A stretch of DNA of 64,000 nt from Maratus speciosus (Eukaryota; Arthropoda; Arachnida; Araneae; Salticidae), in assembly GCA_963932465.1 (NCBI GenBank), contig OZ010787.1, positions 18,741,936 to 18,805,935 of the forward strand, written 5' to 3'. The position numbers and the translations under genes are program-made. Of this stretch, positions 1-11,709 are shown piece by piece. Under the pieces are notes generated by a model. The model was not told where the DNA came from. It did no database searches and worked only from the letters and a program-made list of their open reading frames with translations. Within the stretch, counting starts at the first letter, position 1. Every line of letters starts with the position of its first letter.

Positions 1-164
1 TTAATGAAAAGAGTAATCATACCAGGAGAAATGGCTACTTGCGTTTTCAAAGTTCTATGCTTAAATGCAATAAATACTTCAATGTAATTCTAATAAGTCA
101 TCATCAGTATGGCAGTGGTAAGTGATACTTCATTTTTTCTCTTTTCTGCTTTCAATAAAGTAAA

Positions 165-956
165 ATGTTCACCCATTTCACAGAATTTTATGAAAAAGTA
201 GAATCTTTCACAACATATGTGAAAGATTGGAACAAAATTTCGTTCTGCATGACATAACAGAACAGAAAAAAGTTCCTGCTATTTCATCATTATTAGGACT
301 GAAATTATATGGTTTATTATGCGATTTATGTGTATCTAAGAATTGGGAAACATTAAAATAGAATGAAATTGTTGATATTCTGCTTAAACACTTAAGCCCC
401 GTCCCCAAAAAATTCATTGAGAGAATTAAATTTAGAAAATGTTTTCAGACTGAAACTGAATCAATTCAAGATTTTGCTGCTAGATTAAAAAAGGGTACGA
501 CCTTTTGTTCACTTATTGGTGATACTCTGAATGAAAATTTGCTGGAACAGTTTCTGCACGGTTTGAAAAATGAAAGCATTCAGAATAAATTGATTACACA
601 AGTTGATGATTTAAATTTCGAAAATGCTGTTGAGAAAGCTTTAGCTTTATATAATGTAGATATTGAAATTGCTGAAATTAAACATAAAAATTTCAATGTA
701 AATAAAATTTCCAGTACAAAAAATGTACAAAATAAGAAATTACAAAATTGTTCTCAAAACAGAATGTCAACAATCAGGTAAATAATACATATTCCGACAT
801 GAATAAAAATAAGTTAAAGTGCTATCGATGTGGAAACGCCTCACATTTAGCAAATGTTTGTAGATTTATTAATGTTGCTTGCAATCTTTGTGGAAAAAAA
901 AGGCCATTTAAGCAAGGTATGCAGAAGTACAAATTCTCAAAAACAGGTTAATTCTT
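165..956 (+). pseudogene. gag: gypsy gag remnant with CCHC zinc knuckle
   Basis: Gag packages retrotransposon RNA into particles. Translation from the ATG at 165 gives a retrotransposon-gag-like domain once a frameshift near 218 is allowed for. An in-frame TAG lies at 359-361. The open segment at 539-781 continues the helical gag domain (LLEQFLHGLKNESIQ). After a further frame change, 784-951 encodes a zinc knuckle, CYRCGNASHLANVC, spaced C-x2-C-x4-H-x4-C, followed by a second partial CNLC motif. The identification rests on the zinc knuckle and the position before protease. The start is the first ATG in the domain's frame; the true start could be upstream. Confidence 0.8.
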
Positions 957-1014
957 TAAATACTGTAAATGTTTTAACTGTAAAGTATGATAAAGGTTAA
1001 AATCCAATTAAGTT

Positions 1015-1362
1015 GTCTGTTTTCATTGAAAACAAGGCTAGAACTGATATGGAATTAGATACTGGATCTGGAATTTCTACTGTTTCTTTAAAAAGATTTC
1101 GCAGAATTTCTTCTGATCATAAAATTTTTCCTCCAGATGTTCAGTTAAAAACTGCAACTGGTGTAATTTCAAACCTGTAGGTTATGTTGAAGTAAATGTT
1201 ACTTATGAAAATAAAGCTAGAAAGGTAAAGTTGTATTTGATGAAAGAAGATAATTTTCCGTTATTATTTGGTAGAGATTGGGTATCTGAATTTGATATTT
1301 TCCCACATAATTTAAAATCAGTACATGTGAACAAAGTTGTAAATTATTCTGATAAATTATAA
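1015..1362 (+). pseudogene. pol: gypsy aspartic protease remnant
   Basis: This is a retropepsin-type protease, which cleaves the Gag-Pol polyprotein. The active-site motif LDTGSG is encoded at about 1056-1073. Later the translation holds LLFGRDWVSEFD (about 1262-1297), typical of the end of Ty3/gypsy proteases. A one-base loss near 1169 shifts the frame just before KPVGYVEV. A TAA at 1360-1362 then separates the protease from the reverse transcriptase in the same frame. It lies directly between gag and reverse transcriptase, as expected. Confidence 0.8.
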
Positions 1363-1365
1363 AGT

Positions 1366-2290
1366 TTGTTACAGGAATTTACTGATAAGACTGGGGAGAT
1401 AAAAGGTTTACAGGCAGAACTTTATCTTGAAAAAGATGCTACACCCATATTTTGCAAAGATAGGACTGTCAGTTATGCACTATATGCAGCAGTCAATGAA
1501 GAATTACAAAGATTACAAGATGCAGGTATTATTAAACCAGTTACAAACAGCAAGTGGGCAACTCCTATAGTTCCAGTGGTTAAGCCTAATAGGAAAATTC
1601 GTTTATGTGGTGATTTTAAAGTAACATTAAATAAATTTCTGAAAGTTGAAAAGTATCCTTTACCTAAAATAGAAGATATGTTAGCTACATTAGGTGGTGG
1701 TGTACATTTTACAAAAATTGATTTAAATCAAGCTTATCTTCAGTTACCTGTAGATGAACAGTCACAAGAATTATTGACCATTAATACACCAAAAGGACTA
1801 TTCCAATTTCTTAAGTTACCCATGGGTCTTGCTAGTTCTCTTGCTACATGCAAAAGAAAAATTGAGCACATTTTAAGAGGAATTGAAGGAGTTACAATTT
1901 TTATAGATGATATTGGGGTTGCAGGTGAAACAGATGAAATTCATTTACAAAGATTAAAACAAGTATTAGTAAAATTAAGGGATTATAACATTAGAATAAA
2001 TAAAGAAAAATCATTCTTTATGGCAGATGAGATTATTTATTGTGGTTATAAAGTTGATAAACATGGTATTCATAAAACACAAGATAAAATTGAAGCAATT
2101 TTAAATGCTACAAGACCAGTAAATGTATCTCAGGTTAAAGCTTTTCTGGGCTTAGTTACATATTATGCTAAGTTTGTGCCAAACTTATCTACTATTGCAA
2201 ATCCTTTAAATAATTTGCTTAAGAAGAATATTAAATTTAATTGGTCTTATAAGTGTGAACAAGCATTTAAAAGTATAAATAAACAATTAA
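1366..2290 (+). pseudogene. pol: gypsy reverse transcriptase domain, interrupted at its 3' end
   Basis: This is an RNA-dependent DNA polymerase. The open frame runs from just after the stop at 1360 and holds the palm motifs in order: WATPIVPVVKP near residue 65, TKIDLNQAY with the first catalytic aspartate at about residue 119, the LPMGLASS motif, and FIDD at residues 179-182 (codons 1900-1911) supplying the aspartate pair. FIDD replaces the commoner YxDD, a normal variant in this family. The connection region (QVKAFLGLVTYYAKFVPN) follows. From about 2291 the frame runs into an unrelated repeat and ends at 2337, so the last residues are not native. The gypsy reading frame resumes near 3220. 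Confidence 0.92.
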
Positions 2291-3219
2291 ATTTAAAAAA
2301 TCAAAAAACCCGACTGTGTAAAAAGCGAACTAATTAATTATTTCTCATCTATGTGAAACTATTTTTTTTTTTTCAATTCCAACTATTAGCTCCCACTCTC
2401 GCTATATATATCTTGTTCAAATTTTCAATCGTTAATAAAATACTTATTATTCATCCTATCAAGCTCAAATAATTTTTTTAAACTTGTAGTGGATGACACT
2501 TGATGTTAATCCAGTTTTTTTCAAATACTAATTCATTAATTAAATTAAATTAATTAATTTTCAATAATCGAGAGAGCCCCCTTCTTGATCAAGGTTTTTT
2601 AAGACCGAGAGAGCCCTCTTCATGATCAAGGCATTTTAAGCGCCACTCAAAAGGAAAGAAGAATGGGAGAAAATAAATTCTCTTATTGACCTAAGTAAGA
2701 ATTGACTTAAAATGTTTTTTTTTTATATTATTTGTTTATATTACTTACCTATTTTTTTTTATTTACTTGATTGATGACTCTTAAGTTGTGTTTAACTGTT
2801 AGTTCCTATCTATAAACTCTGTTTTGATGAGGTCTATAGATGTCTATGATGGTTAGAGTTGCAGTAAAGCTAGAGATCCACAATACATACACAACTTCCA
2901 GGTTGTATAATATTTTAACGGAGCTTCTGACTGTAAAATAGTCAATGAAACATCGTCTTCATTTTGAAAGACCTACCCAATGATATGCCACTCAATAGGG
3001 TGTGTAAATTTTTTTTTCCTCTCTACTGCCATTTTGTATTTTACGGCCACCATTTAGAATTTATAAAAACAAATCCTAGCCTATAACCATCGGGCCATTA
3101 AGACAAATTGATAGAGACCTCATTCATTAAAATCCATCCAGCCGTTGGAATGTTTCGAGGGTATAAAGAAATTCACATACACAGATACGCGTGAAACACA
3201 TAACCCTTCTTTTCAGTCT
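2291..3219 (+). mobile_element. CCCGACTG-type dispersed repeat, copy 1, inserted in gypsy pol
   Basis: This segment splits the gypsy reverse transcriptase from RNase H. Its left end (AACCCGACTGTG, near 2305) and right end (CAGTCTGGTAAAAAAG, near 3214) are imperfect inverted repeats. The same sequence recurs at about 30,084-30,625 (inverted) and 51,057-51,612. This copy is longer (about 0.93 kb against 0.55 kb). The extra DNA at about 2345-2720 includes a 40-bp direct repeat (GAGAGAGCCC, near 2570 and 2608). No coding capacity was seen. The exact edges and target duplication are uncertain. Confidence 0.8.
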
Positions 3220-3612
3220 GGTAAAAAAGAAATTACTTCTGACAGGGTTCTTACTCACTTTAATCCTAAGTTACCTTTAGTTTTAGCTACTGATGCTTCT
3301 CCTTATGGTATCTCTGCAGTTCTTTTGCATATGATGCCGGATAACACTGAAAAACCTATTGGGTTTGTATCCAGAACTTTGAATAATGCAAAAAAACGGT
3401 ATAGTCAATTTGATAAAGAGGCATTGGCTGTTATATTTGGTGTGAAGAAATTTTTTCAATATTTGTATGACAACAGGTTTACCTTATTTACTGACAGTAA
3501 ACCTTTAGTGTCTATTTTATCTTCTTCTAAAAGTATCCCTGTTTCATTGACTGCTAGAATGCAACGATATGCAATTTATTTACAAACATTTCAATATGAT
3601 ATCCGTTATTAA
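3220..3612 (+). pseudogene. pol: gypsy RNase H domain
   Basis: This domain degrades RNA in RNA-DNA hybrids during reverse transcription. The frame continues gypsy pol after the inserted repeat, beginning about TSDRVLTHFNPKLPLV. The catalytic acidic residues appear in LATDASPYG, FDKEALAV and LFTDSKPL. The open frame starts earlier, at 3145, but those residues come from the inserted repeat. It ends in a TAA at 3610-3612, next to a 10-A run. A single-base slip there restores the frame into the linker before integrase, so the stop is probably an indel in the homopolymer. Confidence 0.9.
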
Positions 3613-4113
3613 AAAAAAAACTACTGATCATGGAAATGTTGATGCTCTTTAACAACTTCCTTTACATAGTGAAGATTTACCTCAACAATTAAATTCGAAT
3701 GATGCAATTGATGAATCTGAAATTCTTCAAATTAACCAACTCTCTATCTTACCATTAACTTCGAAATCTATTACTTCAGCTACAAAATCTGATCCTGTTT
3801 TACGTCAAAATTTTCATCACCTCATTTCTGGTTCTGAAATTCTTAAAAATGTACTTTTTGGTAGTAAACAAGAAGAATTCACTCTTCAACATAGTTGTAT
3901 TTTAAAAGGATGTAGGGTAGTTATCCCTGAAATTCATAGAAACCAAATCTTAAAAGAATTACACTTTGGCCATTTTGGTATAGTTAAAAGGAAGTCTTTA
4001 GCCCGTAGTTTTGTATGGTGGCCGGGTATAGACCAAGATATTGAAGATCTTGCACGAAATTGCACTACTTGTGTAAATTTGAAAAATAATCCTCCCAAAG
4101 TTGATACACATAA
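3613..4113 (+). pseudogene. pol: gypsy linker and integrase HHCC zinc-binding domain
   Basis: Translation in the frame shifted at the A-run gives the RNase H tail and linker (one stop near 3648), then an integrase N-terminal zinc domain at about 3930-4085. The two histidines are in LKELHFGHFG and the cysteine pair is in CTTC. WWPGIDQDIEDL between them is typical of Ty3/gypsy. A one-base loss near 4120 separates this part from the integrase core. Confidence 0.8.
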
Positions 4114-4788
4114 TTGGGAATGGCCCTATGGAAAAAAATTCATATTGATTATTTTGGTCCAGTTATGGGAAAAATGCTTCTTTTAGTGGTTGATGCCCAT
4201 AGCAAATGGCCGGAAGTTTTTATTGTTCCTAGTACAACTTCAGAAAATACCACTGCTTGTCTCTCTTCACTTTTTGCACGATACGGTTTTCCAATTTCTT
4301 TAGTATCAGATAATGCTAAACAGTTTACATTTGAAGAATTTGAGACATTTTTGAGAAATCATGGTGTAAAACATAAGTTCAGTGCTCCATACCATCCAGT
4401 TACAAATAGACAGGCGGAGAGATATGTGCAAATTCTTAAACATGGATTAAAAGCCTTAGCTTCCGAACCTGGTACTTTACAAATGAAATTAAATAGCTTC
4501 TTTTTGCAAGATAGGAAGATGCCTCATGTTGCAACGGAGGAGAGTCCTGCATCTCTATTTCTAAAACATCATATAAGAACAAAAATAGATTTGATAATGC
4601 CAAATATTGCAAATTTCGTTCATGATAAACAAGATGTGAAAAAGTCCAAAGTTAAAATAAAAGAATTTGATATTAACCAGAAAGTAGCTGTAAAAAATTA
4701 TACTCCAGAAGCTAAGTGGAAAATTGGTCGAATAATAGCAAGAGAAGGAAAATTACATTATAGAGTTCAAGTTGGTTCAAATATCTAG
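4114..4788 (+). pseudogene. pol: gypsy integrase catalytic core
   Basis: Integrase inserts the retrotransposon cDNA into the host genome. Counting from the start of this frame, the catalytic triad is D12 (HIDYFGP), D66 (LVSDNAKQF) and E102 (RQAERYVQ). The last two are 35 residues apart, as in the DD35E family. The C-terminal part carries a basic region and an SH3-like IGRIIAREGKLHYRV segment. The frame is intact for 224 residues but is cut off from the zinc domain by a frameshift. Its TAG stop may be another mutation, because LTR-proximal tail sequence continues afterwards. Confidence 0.92.
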
Positions 4789-4896
4789 AAAAGGCATGTT
4801 GATCAAATAACTAATGTAGATTCAGAGATTTCTTTAGTTAATGATACAAATTCTGAAGAAAGTGATACAGGAAATTTCAGAAGTGAAGATGCAATT

Positions 4897-5145
4897 GTGA
4901 AACAAGGTGATTTTCCACCAATACAGCCTAGTATTGCAGATCCACAACCAGTTGATTCTCATGAGCCAGGTACTCCAGGTCCTACACCAACTGACTTTCA
5001 TCCTGATTCTCCAAAATCTTCTGTTCCCACTAGTTCAATAGTTGATGCTGCTGAACTTGTAAATTCTAGTTCTTCTTCTCCTTCTCCACAGGTACTGAAA
5101 CGATCAAGTAGGTACAGAAGAGCTCTTGACAGGCTCACATATTAA
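4897..5145 (+). pseudogene. gypsy pol C-terminal Pro/Ser-rich tail
   Basis: This is an 82-residue frame rich in proline and serine (HEPGTPGPTPTDFHPDSP) that ends in a basic SSRYRRALDRL segment just before the polypurine tract. Its position and composition match the tail that follows integrase in many arthropod gypsy elements. The stop at 5143-5145 is likely the natural end of pol. Confidence 0.6.
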
Positions 5146-5157
5146 GTAGGGGAGAAC

Positions 5158-5361
5158 TGTCATGTTTGTACTTATATTTTCATTTATAAGATGTAGATGG
5201 CAGCACCAAAGTTCCTCCCACAGAAATAAATATCAGAGATTTGTTCTCTAGCTTTGTGTTGTCATGTGACCGACGTCTGTAAGCATTGTGATGTGTTTGT
5301 GAATTGATTATTAAATAGTTATCTGTTTACGATATGCCTTGTCAATTAAGAGTTATGTCAA
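5158..5361 (+). repeat. Probable 3' LTR of the gypsy element
   Basis: The segment follows a purine-rich tract (AAGTAGGGGAGAA) and starts with TGTCATG. Its right edge is a CACTA-type element whose target duplication begins at 5362; a possible LTR terminus is GTCA near 5359. Without the 5' LTR in the window the length (about 200 bp) cannot be confirmed. Confidence 0.55.
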
Positions 5362-5364
5362 TTA

Positions 5365-7259
5365 CACTACCCAACAAAAAAAAATATTTTTGTCAGTTTC
5401 CTGGTTCTAGATAGTCAATTCTTACTAATTTTGGGTTGAAAAAAACGAATATGTAAATGAAATGTTTTTATTAGCTCTTGTTTTCAAGATACAATACAGT
5501 CCACAGGAGGTTGACACACAACATCCCACACATCGATTTAAAAGCAAATTGAAGAAGGAAAAAAAATTCCTATGTAATAAATACAATACAATAGACATGT
5601 TTCATTAAACAATGTTCATTTTTCAGGAAGCAGTAGTTGTTTCTAGCCTATTCTTGAAAACGTTTCCTTTTGAATTGCCTCTTGTATGTCAACGCCGGAG
5701 CATCTCTTGTAACAGTCCAGCAGTAGTCGGCCAGCATTGACTCATCCCAACGACCCTGATATCTGGGTTCCATTACAGAGATATCTTTGTGAAACCTTTC
5801 ACCGTGCTCATTGCTTACATCTCCACAGTTTTTAGGGGAAAATTCTAGATGGGAGTGGAAGAAATGAAGTTTCAGAGACATGTTGCATCCAAGGTCATGG
5901 TACTTTTGTAGGAGTTCTTTCACCAACAGTTGGTAGTTCTCGGCTTTTCTGTTGCCTAGAAATCCTTGTACCTCACCTTTGAAGGCTTCCCGGGCTGATT
6001 TCTCTTCCCCTTCCAAAACTTTATCAAAAGCAGGATCCTTCATTATTGTGCGTATTTGAGGGCCCACAAAGATTCCCTCTTTAACCTTTGATTCGCCCAG
6101 TCCTAGAAATTTCGCTCTAAGGTACTGGAAAGCCTCTCAATCCTTGTTCATGGCTTTTACGAAGTTCTTCATTAATCCCAGCTTAATGTGCAGGGGTGGA
6201 AGCAGAATGTTTTTTGTATCAACTAGAGGATCATTTTGGACATTTCTCTCCCTGGGATTTAGATTTCTTGAAGACCATTTGTCTTTTATGCAGTGAGAGT
6301 TTCTATCTCGACTGTCCTACAAACACAGAAAACAGCAGTACTTGGTACAGCCTAATTGCATTCCCAGAAGTAAAGCAATTACTTTCAAATCACCAGAAAT
6401 CTGCCACTTATGATCCTGGTATTTGATTGACTCGAAGTAATTTCACATTCTCGTAAGTTTCCTGCATGTGAACGGAATGTCCAATGGGAATGGAAAAAAT
6501 AATGTTGCCGTTCTGTAGTAAGACTGCTTTCAAACTAAGTTTGGAAGAGTCTATAAATAACCTCCACTTCCGTAGATCATGAGTTATGTTCATGGAATTC
6601 ATCAAACCATTCACATCAGTACAAGCAACAACATGTTGTTTCTTCTTAAAGACATGAAGATTCTTGTGACGAGTCCTGTATTCTGTGATCTTGACTTCTA
6701 GTTAGAGTAGATGCCATTGCTTCAGTCTTGATACCAGAAGCTCGGCTTTCTCCTTTGGCAAGTGACAATTCTGTCTGATTTAGTGTGCAAGGCTCATTCA
6801 AATCTTCTGCCTCGAAATCTCGGTGATGGGAAGTCCCAGGTCTAGTGACTTCTACAGCATCATCCTCTTTAATCTCATAATTTTGAGGTGGCTCAGGAAT
6901 TGGCAGATTAGCCGAGTGAGGAACGGGCCGAATGGCTGATGGAACACTGGGATACTGTGTACCGATTCCTTCTTTTTTGTCCAACTTCGATCCATGGAGG
7001 GTGTCATGCAGAAATAACAATCGACGTGGTTTGTTGGCTCAGGCGAAATCATGTTGAGGGGAATTACAGCTATTAGGAGTACCAACTTCAGAACATTCGA
7101 TTTCCCATAAAACAGCCGTAGTGAGATTTCTCAAGTTGGTTCATATCTTGAAAACAAGAGCTAATATCAACTTTTTATGTTGATTTTCGTGTTTAGCGAG
7201 ACAAAATACTTCGGAAATAACTATTTTTGAGCCCGAAACATTTTTGATGTTGGGTAGTG
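5365..7259 (-). mobile_element. CACTA-start DNA transposon (CMC/Chapaev-like), degenerate
   Basis: The ends are CACTACCCAACAAAAA at the left and, inverted, TTGATGTTGGGTAGTG at the right. Both ends are flanked by TTA (5362-5364 and 7260-7262), a 3-bp target duplication. CACT-starting inverted repeats with 2-4-bp duplications characterise the CMC superfamily (CACTA, Mirage, Chapaev). The interior is a broken minus-strand transposase gene. It inserted at the right edge of the gypsy LTR, so it is probably younger than the gypsy element. Confidence 0.8.
5648..7085 (-). pseudogene. Degenerate transposase of the CACTA-like element
   Basis: Read on the minus strand, at least four segments in different frames join into one protein-like series. 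They are a Cys-containing start (HVDCYFCM, near 7030-7005), a serine/lysine region at 6646-7020, a core segment (KWRLFIDSSKLSLKAVLL) at 6408-6614, then GDLKVIALLLG and LGYTKYCCFLCLWDSRD near 6390-6270. A C-terminal block occupies 5648-6067 and includes LGCNMSLKLHFFHSHLEF and HGERFHKDISVMEPRYQG. I recognise this as a transposase-like protein repeated in arthropod genomes. Assignment to Chapaev is inferred from the ends. Frameshifts and stops make it non-functional. Confidence 0.75.
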
Positions 7260-9509
7260 TTATTATTAATTACTAACCAAATATACAAAAGTTTTGATTA
7301 AATTTTTAAAATCATCCTAAATCAGCAGTTTTACAGTAGTAATACCTTAGATAATTTTAATTTCCTATACTGAAAACATTTTCCATATCTTAAAATTATG
7401 AATAAGAATATACTTTATTATCTAAAATTACACAAAAAAAATTAACACTAGAAGCAATCACTTCTATTGCATAAATTGCATGTGTGCAGCAAAATATCAA
7501 CTTTCATTTATCTAAGAATTACTAAAACCTTTAAATCTCAATTTCAATATTTGAAAGTAATTCATTTTTTGACAACACAGAAAATACACAACTATATAAT
7601 TTCTTTTTATATACCAAAATCAACAGGTTAGAGTTTCAAATATATTTAACTATTTTAATCATAAAAAAAAAATCTTTCATTAAAAGAGATAATAATTTTC
7701 AAAATTAATTCTTCCACCCTCACTAAAATATAAAAATTAAACATACCTCTTAGTTGAAATTCTTGCATTTATCCAATTGCAAAAACACACACATGCACAC
7801 ACATATTTCACCAAAAACAAAAATATCCCAAAACAGATTTAAATTATCCCCGAAAAGAACTTAACCCACATTCTGTTTCTTTCAAAACAAACCTAAAATG
7901 AAAGTATGTCACAGCAATAAATCCAATAATTCCATACTAAAGTTATTGCATTGGTTCTTGATCCAGCTTTCCCCAATAAAATTTTTTCACCAGTATTGTG
8001 TAGCAAAAAGTAATTCCTTGTGGGTTGATTCAGTCTTTCAGTCCATTTCTTGAGACATATGGCCAAGATACAGAGGAAAGTTTGGAGGTCCCGAGAAACC
8101 ATAGTTTTCTAGAATCACATAGTTGATCTTTTAGAGGCACCTCAAATCTCTAAAAAAGTCTGAACTCTTCAGCTGAGCACATGAGTTTTGTTATGAAGTT
8201 TCGATATTTTCCAGCAGAGGGCGAAAGTGTCAATTTGGGAGGAAACTTTAATTTTATTGGCTCAATGTTCTTTAATAGGTGTGGTCTTGGTGATTGTACC
8301 ACAACTGGCAATTTCCACTTTTGATATTAATAATTATTTATGTTTTAATCAACGTCAGCTAGAGAAAAGTTAATTGGGATTGATGGGTTAAATGTATTTA
8401 TTTTGACATTCATTATAATTGATATTATGACTAATTTATATTTTATAATTAAATGTAATCATGGATCTAATAACTGTCAAATTTGAGGAATAGTAATTAG
8501 AATTTATAGCCTAAGTATAATCAACCATCATATTTGGGAAAGTAAATGAGTATTTATAGTTTTAAGTATTTATTTAATGTTTATTTTAACTCTAGCTTGT
8601 TTTAATGAGCCCAATAACTGTCATAATGATAGTTTATTGTGATTTATGATTTTAAGTATTTCTAACATCAATCAATGTCAAAGAAGTTAGAAATTCATAA
8701 TATTAATTTAAAAAAAAAGGGTTTGATTTTTATCCTTTCATATATATATATGTACATATACATATAATAAATATTGCAGTTTTTTACAAAATTTTACCTA
8801 AGCAAATTACAAATTCGACTTATGTAAAATTCAAGTTATGTAAAACTTTACGGAACACATTACTTACGTAAGTTGGGGAATGCCTGTATATGATTTAGTT
8901 TTACTTATTGTAAATAATATTATTATGCCTGCTTCTCATATTATGCTTTATTTGTCTTTATGATGCTTGAAAAAGGCTGTGTATTTTTAGAATATTTTGA
9001 TATTAGTTTATTCAGTACTTTTCTTTTAGTCAGGATTCAAATGAAGCATTTCCAAATGTTTCAATTGTCATTATTCGCATTGCAATCATGTCTTGTTCTA
9101 TGCAGATTTCTATCAACTGATGCATAATTAGTTTACCAGGATTCCAAAATACTTAATTGAATGAAAATTTTGGACTTGCTAAGTAAATGATAAGTATCAT
9201 TTTGTTGACTATGAAAATATGCAAGCAGAAAGTCAAGGAGGTTTGGTGAACTACAGAGTTGTACAAGAAAAATTGAGGAACAACATACAAACTATATGGA
9301 ATATTAACTCTCTAAATTCATCTAGAGAAGAAAAATAAATAATCCATCTTAAAAAAGTTAATGATGTTAAAATTTTGGGGCCCCTAGTTGAAAGAAACAC
9401 CCCTTTTTTATTTAAATTATTTCTGTATGAGTTTATTTTGGAAATTGCTTTAAGCTTTAAAATAAATGTCTGTATACTTAAAAAAAAATGATTTTTTTTT
9501 CCTAGTGTG
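7260..9509. other. AT-rich interval with no gene seen
   Basis: No coding signal was recognised. It contains a TA-rich tract near 8740-8765 and, at about 8790-8886, what looks like the end of a TA-inserting element (entered separately). The remainder appears to be unique intergenic or intronic DNA. Confidence 0.6.
8790..8886. mobile_element. End fragment of a pogo/Tigger-like TA element
   Basis: The segment ends in GTTGGGGAATGCCTG followed by TA (8887-8888). Read inverted, this is CAGGCATTCCCCAAC, the style of terminus known from pogo/Tigger-like elements. Two internal ATGTAAAA-containing repeats lie next to it. The other end was not found. Confidence 0.35.
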
Positions 9510-10421
9510 TTAAGAGTCATTCCATATAAGAATCACCCAGAATCGGGAGGGGGGGGGGGGGGGGGGGGGTCTGTGATTAAATGGTAAACAGATTCATGTG
9601 ATTTTTTTTTCTCAGTGAAAGGACCATTAGAATGAAATAAATACAGAATATTAATGCTGTCGGACCACTAGTTTTCATTTGGTGGGGGGGTCAAAGGTCA
9701 GTCGCCGCTTGAAAAATTCAAATTTTATGTTTTGCATAGTACTTCTCACAGTATGCAGTGAAGTTTTCCCACAAAACAAATTACATGGGTGTATTATGTA
9801 AGGTTGGCCCTTTGCTATTCAAGAATAAAAATTATGGGATATGTGTAATGCGGTGAGCTAGATGGCTGCAAAAATTGAATTTTTTTCAAAATTTCACTAT
9901 AGTTTTGACACATGTAGCTCTTTGCATTGAAATCATCCCATCATTTTTAACTGCTGTATGCTTCCCTATAGTGAAATGGAACACAGAAAAGTAGTCTCCA
10001 CCATGGGCAGACTTTAATGCATTCCAAAATTTTATGCCAAATTTCCAAAAAAAAACATATTTTTGCCTATGTTAAGTGAGTATACTAGACATGCATTAAA
10101 GTCAAAAGCCTGTACAATAATTATAGAAATCTAGAATAACTATTCACCTTTCAGAATCACCAAACAGAATCATGGGCACTAAAGCAGTTTTCATGGGGTA
10201 ATGGAAATCATATTGTAATATAATTTGGAAATATGCTTCCACAACCATAGACTTCAATCATTGCCAAGAATAAAAATGCTTACAATTATTTCTGAAATGC
10301 TTATATTTTTTATTCTAACATGAATTTGCACATGTATAAGAATAACTATTTTTAATATGTTTTTATTACAGGCAGTGAATATGTTTTAATGAAGTGAAAA
10401 GAAGCATGTAAACTAGATGAT

Positions 10422-10835
10422 CATATAAGCATAAATCAAACACTTTGTGTGAATTTTAATACAAAAGTTAAAATCTTTAACAACGATTTAACATACAAAT
10501 ATGTACAAACATGATACAAAAGACCCCCATTCGATCATTTTGAGGATTCCTGGATCCTCCAGTGTGGGTGACTCTTTTTTTTTTCAGTTAGTTCTGGTTC
10601 ATTACGTCATTTCTTTAGGATATATAAACTCTTCTTTTCACCTTTTCAATCAGTCCATAAGCCAGTACTCGTGGCTATAACCGAGGGGTTCTTCAAACCC
10701 ATTTTAATTCTTTTTTTTTCCTCACTGGGGATCCGGGAATCCTCGAAATGATCGTATGGAATTTTTTTGTGTTGTGTTTGTACGTATTTAATCATTAAAT
10801 CGTTGTTAAAGATTTTAACTTTTGTATTAGATGAT
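10422..10835. mobile_element. Fold-back MITE nested in the left arm of the giant fold-back
   Basis: This DNA is absent from the corresponding place in the right arm, so it is an insertion. TAGATGAT occurs on both sides (10,414-10,421 and 10,828-10,835), consistent with an 8-bp target duplication. From 10,457 to 10,829 it is a hairpin: TACAAAAGTTAAAATCTTTA at the left matches its inverse at the right, and inner blocks such as CGATCATTTTGAGGATTCC also pair. The first 35 bp after the left duplication are not mirrored. Confidence 0.75.
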
Positions 10836-11472
10836 GATAAGCTCCTTCAGTTTTATTGTATACTGTCTGTTTGAAAGTAAGACTATTTTTAAAAGTTAAT
10901 TTAAACATGGGTAATCATTCCTTAATGCAAGTTATCAAATAATTGTGCTTGTGTGTGCATGCTGCTACAAGATCAAGTGGATTATTTCCAGTTTCTGAAC
11001 TGATTAGGCCTAACGATTTGGCACTTCGCTGGAAAAAAATAAAAACAAATGTACCTCCAGAAAATATTTCTGAAAAAGATGTTATAGAAAATCGAAGTGG
11101 AACTATCCTAGAGCTTGAGGATATGATTTGTGCAAAGCACAGATACAAATTTGGAACATTTTGGTCACCACCTCGCTATTGCCAACATCCTGCATAATAC
11201 TCCTCAAATTGCAAACGAACCAAATTCTGAGCACGGTGCTCCATATTTCAAAAATGTACAAAGTCTCAAATCACCATGCCCTTTCTTACCCTTGATTTTA
11301 TGATTAGGATGTTGGCAATAGCGAGGTGGTGTCCAAAATGTTCCAAATTTGTATTTGTACTTTGCACAAATCATATCATCAAGCTCTAGGGTAGTTCTAC
11401 TTCAATTTTCTATGAGATCTTTTTCAGAAATATTTCCTGGAGGTACATTTTTTTTTTCATTACCATGCCAAA

Positions 11473-11709
11473 TTGTTAGGCCTAATGAGTTCAGAAACTG
11501 GAAATAATCCACTTGATCTTGTAGCAGCATATGACCCACAAGCACAGTTATTTGATAACTTGCATAAGAAATATTCATCCATGTTTAAAATAACTTTTAA
11601 AAACAGTCTTACTTTCAAACAGACAGTATACAGCAAAACTCAAGTAGCTTATAATCATCTGGTTTACATGCTTCTTATCATTTCATTAAAACATCTTCAC
11701 TGCCTGTAA
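11473..11709 (+). other. Protein-like open frame in fold-back arm, unrecognised
   Basis: A 78-residue frame includes ETGNNPLDLVAAYDPQAQLF. Its mirror in the other arm (minus strand, about 10,850-11,010) gives a similar but frame-broken translation sharing ETGNNPLDLVAA and LTFKQTVY. The shared segment may be a remnant of a transposase or captured gene, or chance. On the opposite strand the same arms also share a readable stretch (ELEDMICAK), which weakens the case for either frame. I do not recognise either protein. Confidence 0.25.

Larger units (their letters stand above)
1..5361 (+). mobile_element. Ty3/gypsy LTR retrotransposon, degenerate, 5' end outside window
   Basis: The domain order is gag, protease, reverse transcriptase, RNase H, integrase, then a polypurine tract and the start of a 3' LTR. 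This is the Ty3/gypsy order. All parts lie on the plus strand but are broken by frameshifts, stops and a foreign repeat inserted between reverse transcriptase and RNase H. The 5' LTR and primer-binding site were not found and probably lie left of the window. The 3' LTR appears to start with TGTCATG at 5158, after the purine-rich run at 5146-5157. A CACTA-type transposon begins at 5365, so the LTR's right edge is uncertain. The copy cannot be autonomous. Confidence 0.93.

Noticed and set aside
10943..11197. 84-residue plus-strand frame in the left fold-back arm as a gene
   Set aside because: The mirror copy has a stop and altered frame, and the opposite strand is also partly open. No family was recognised, so it is not called as a gene.
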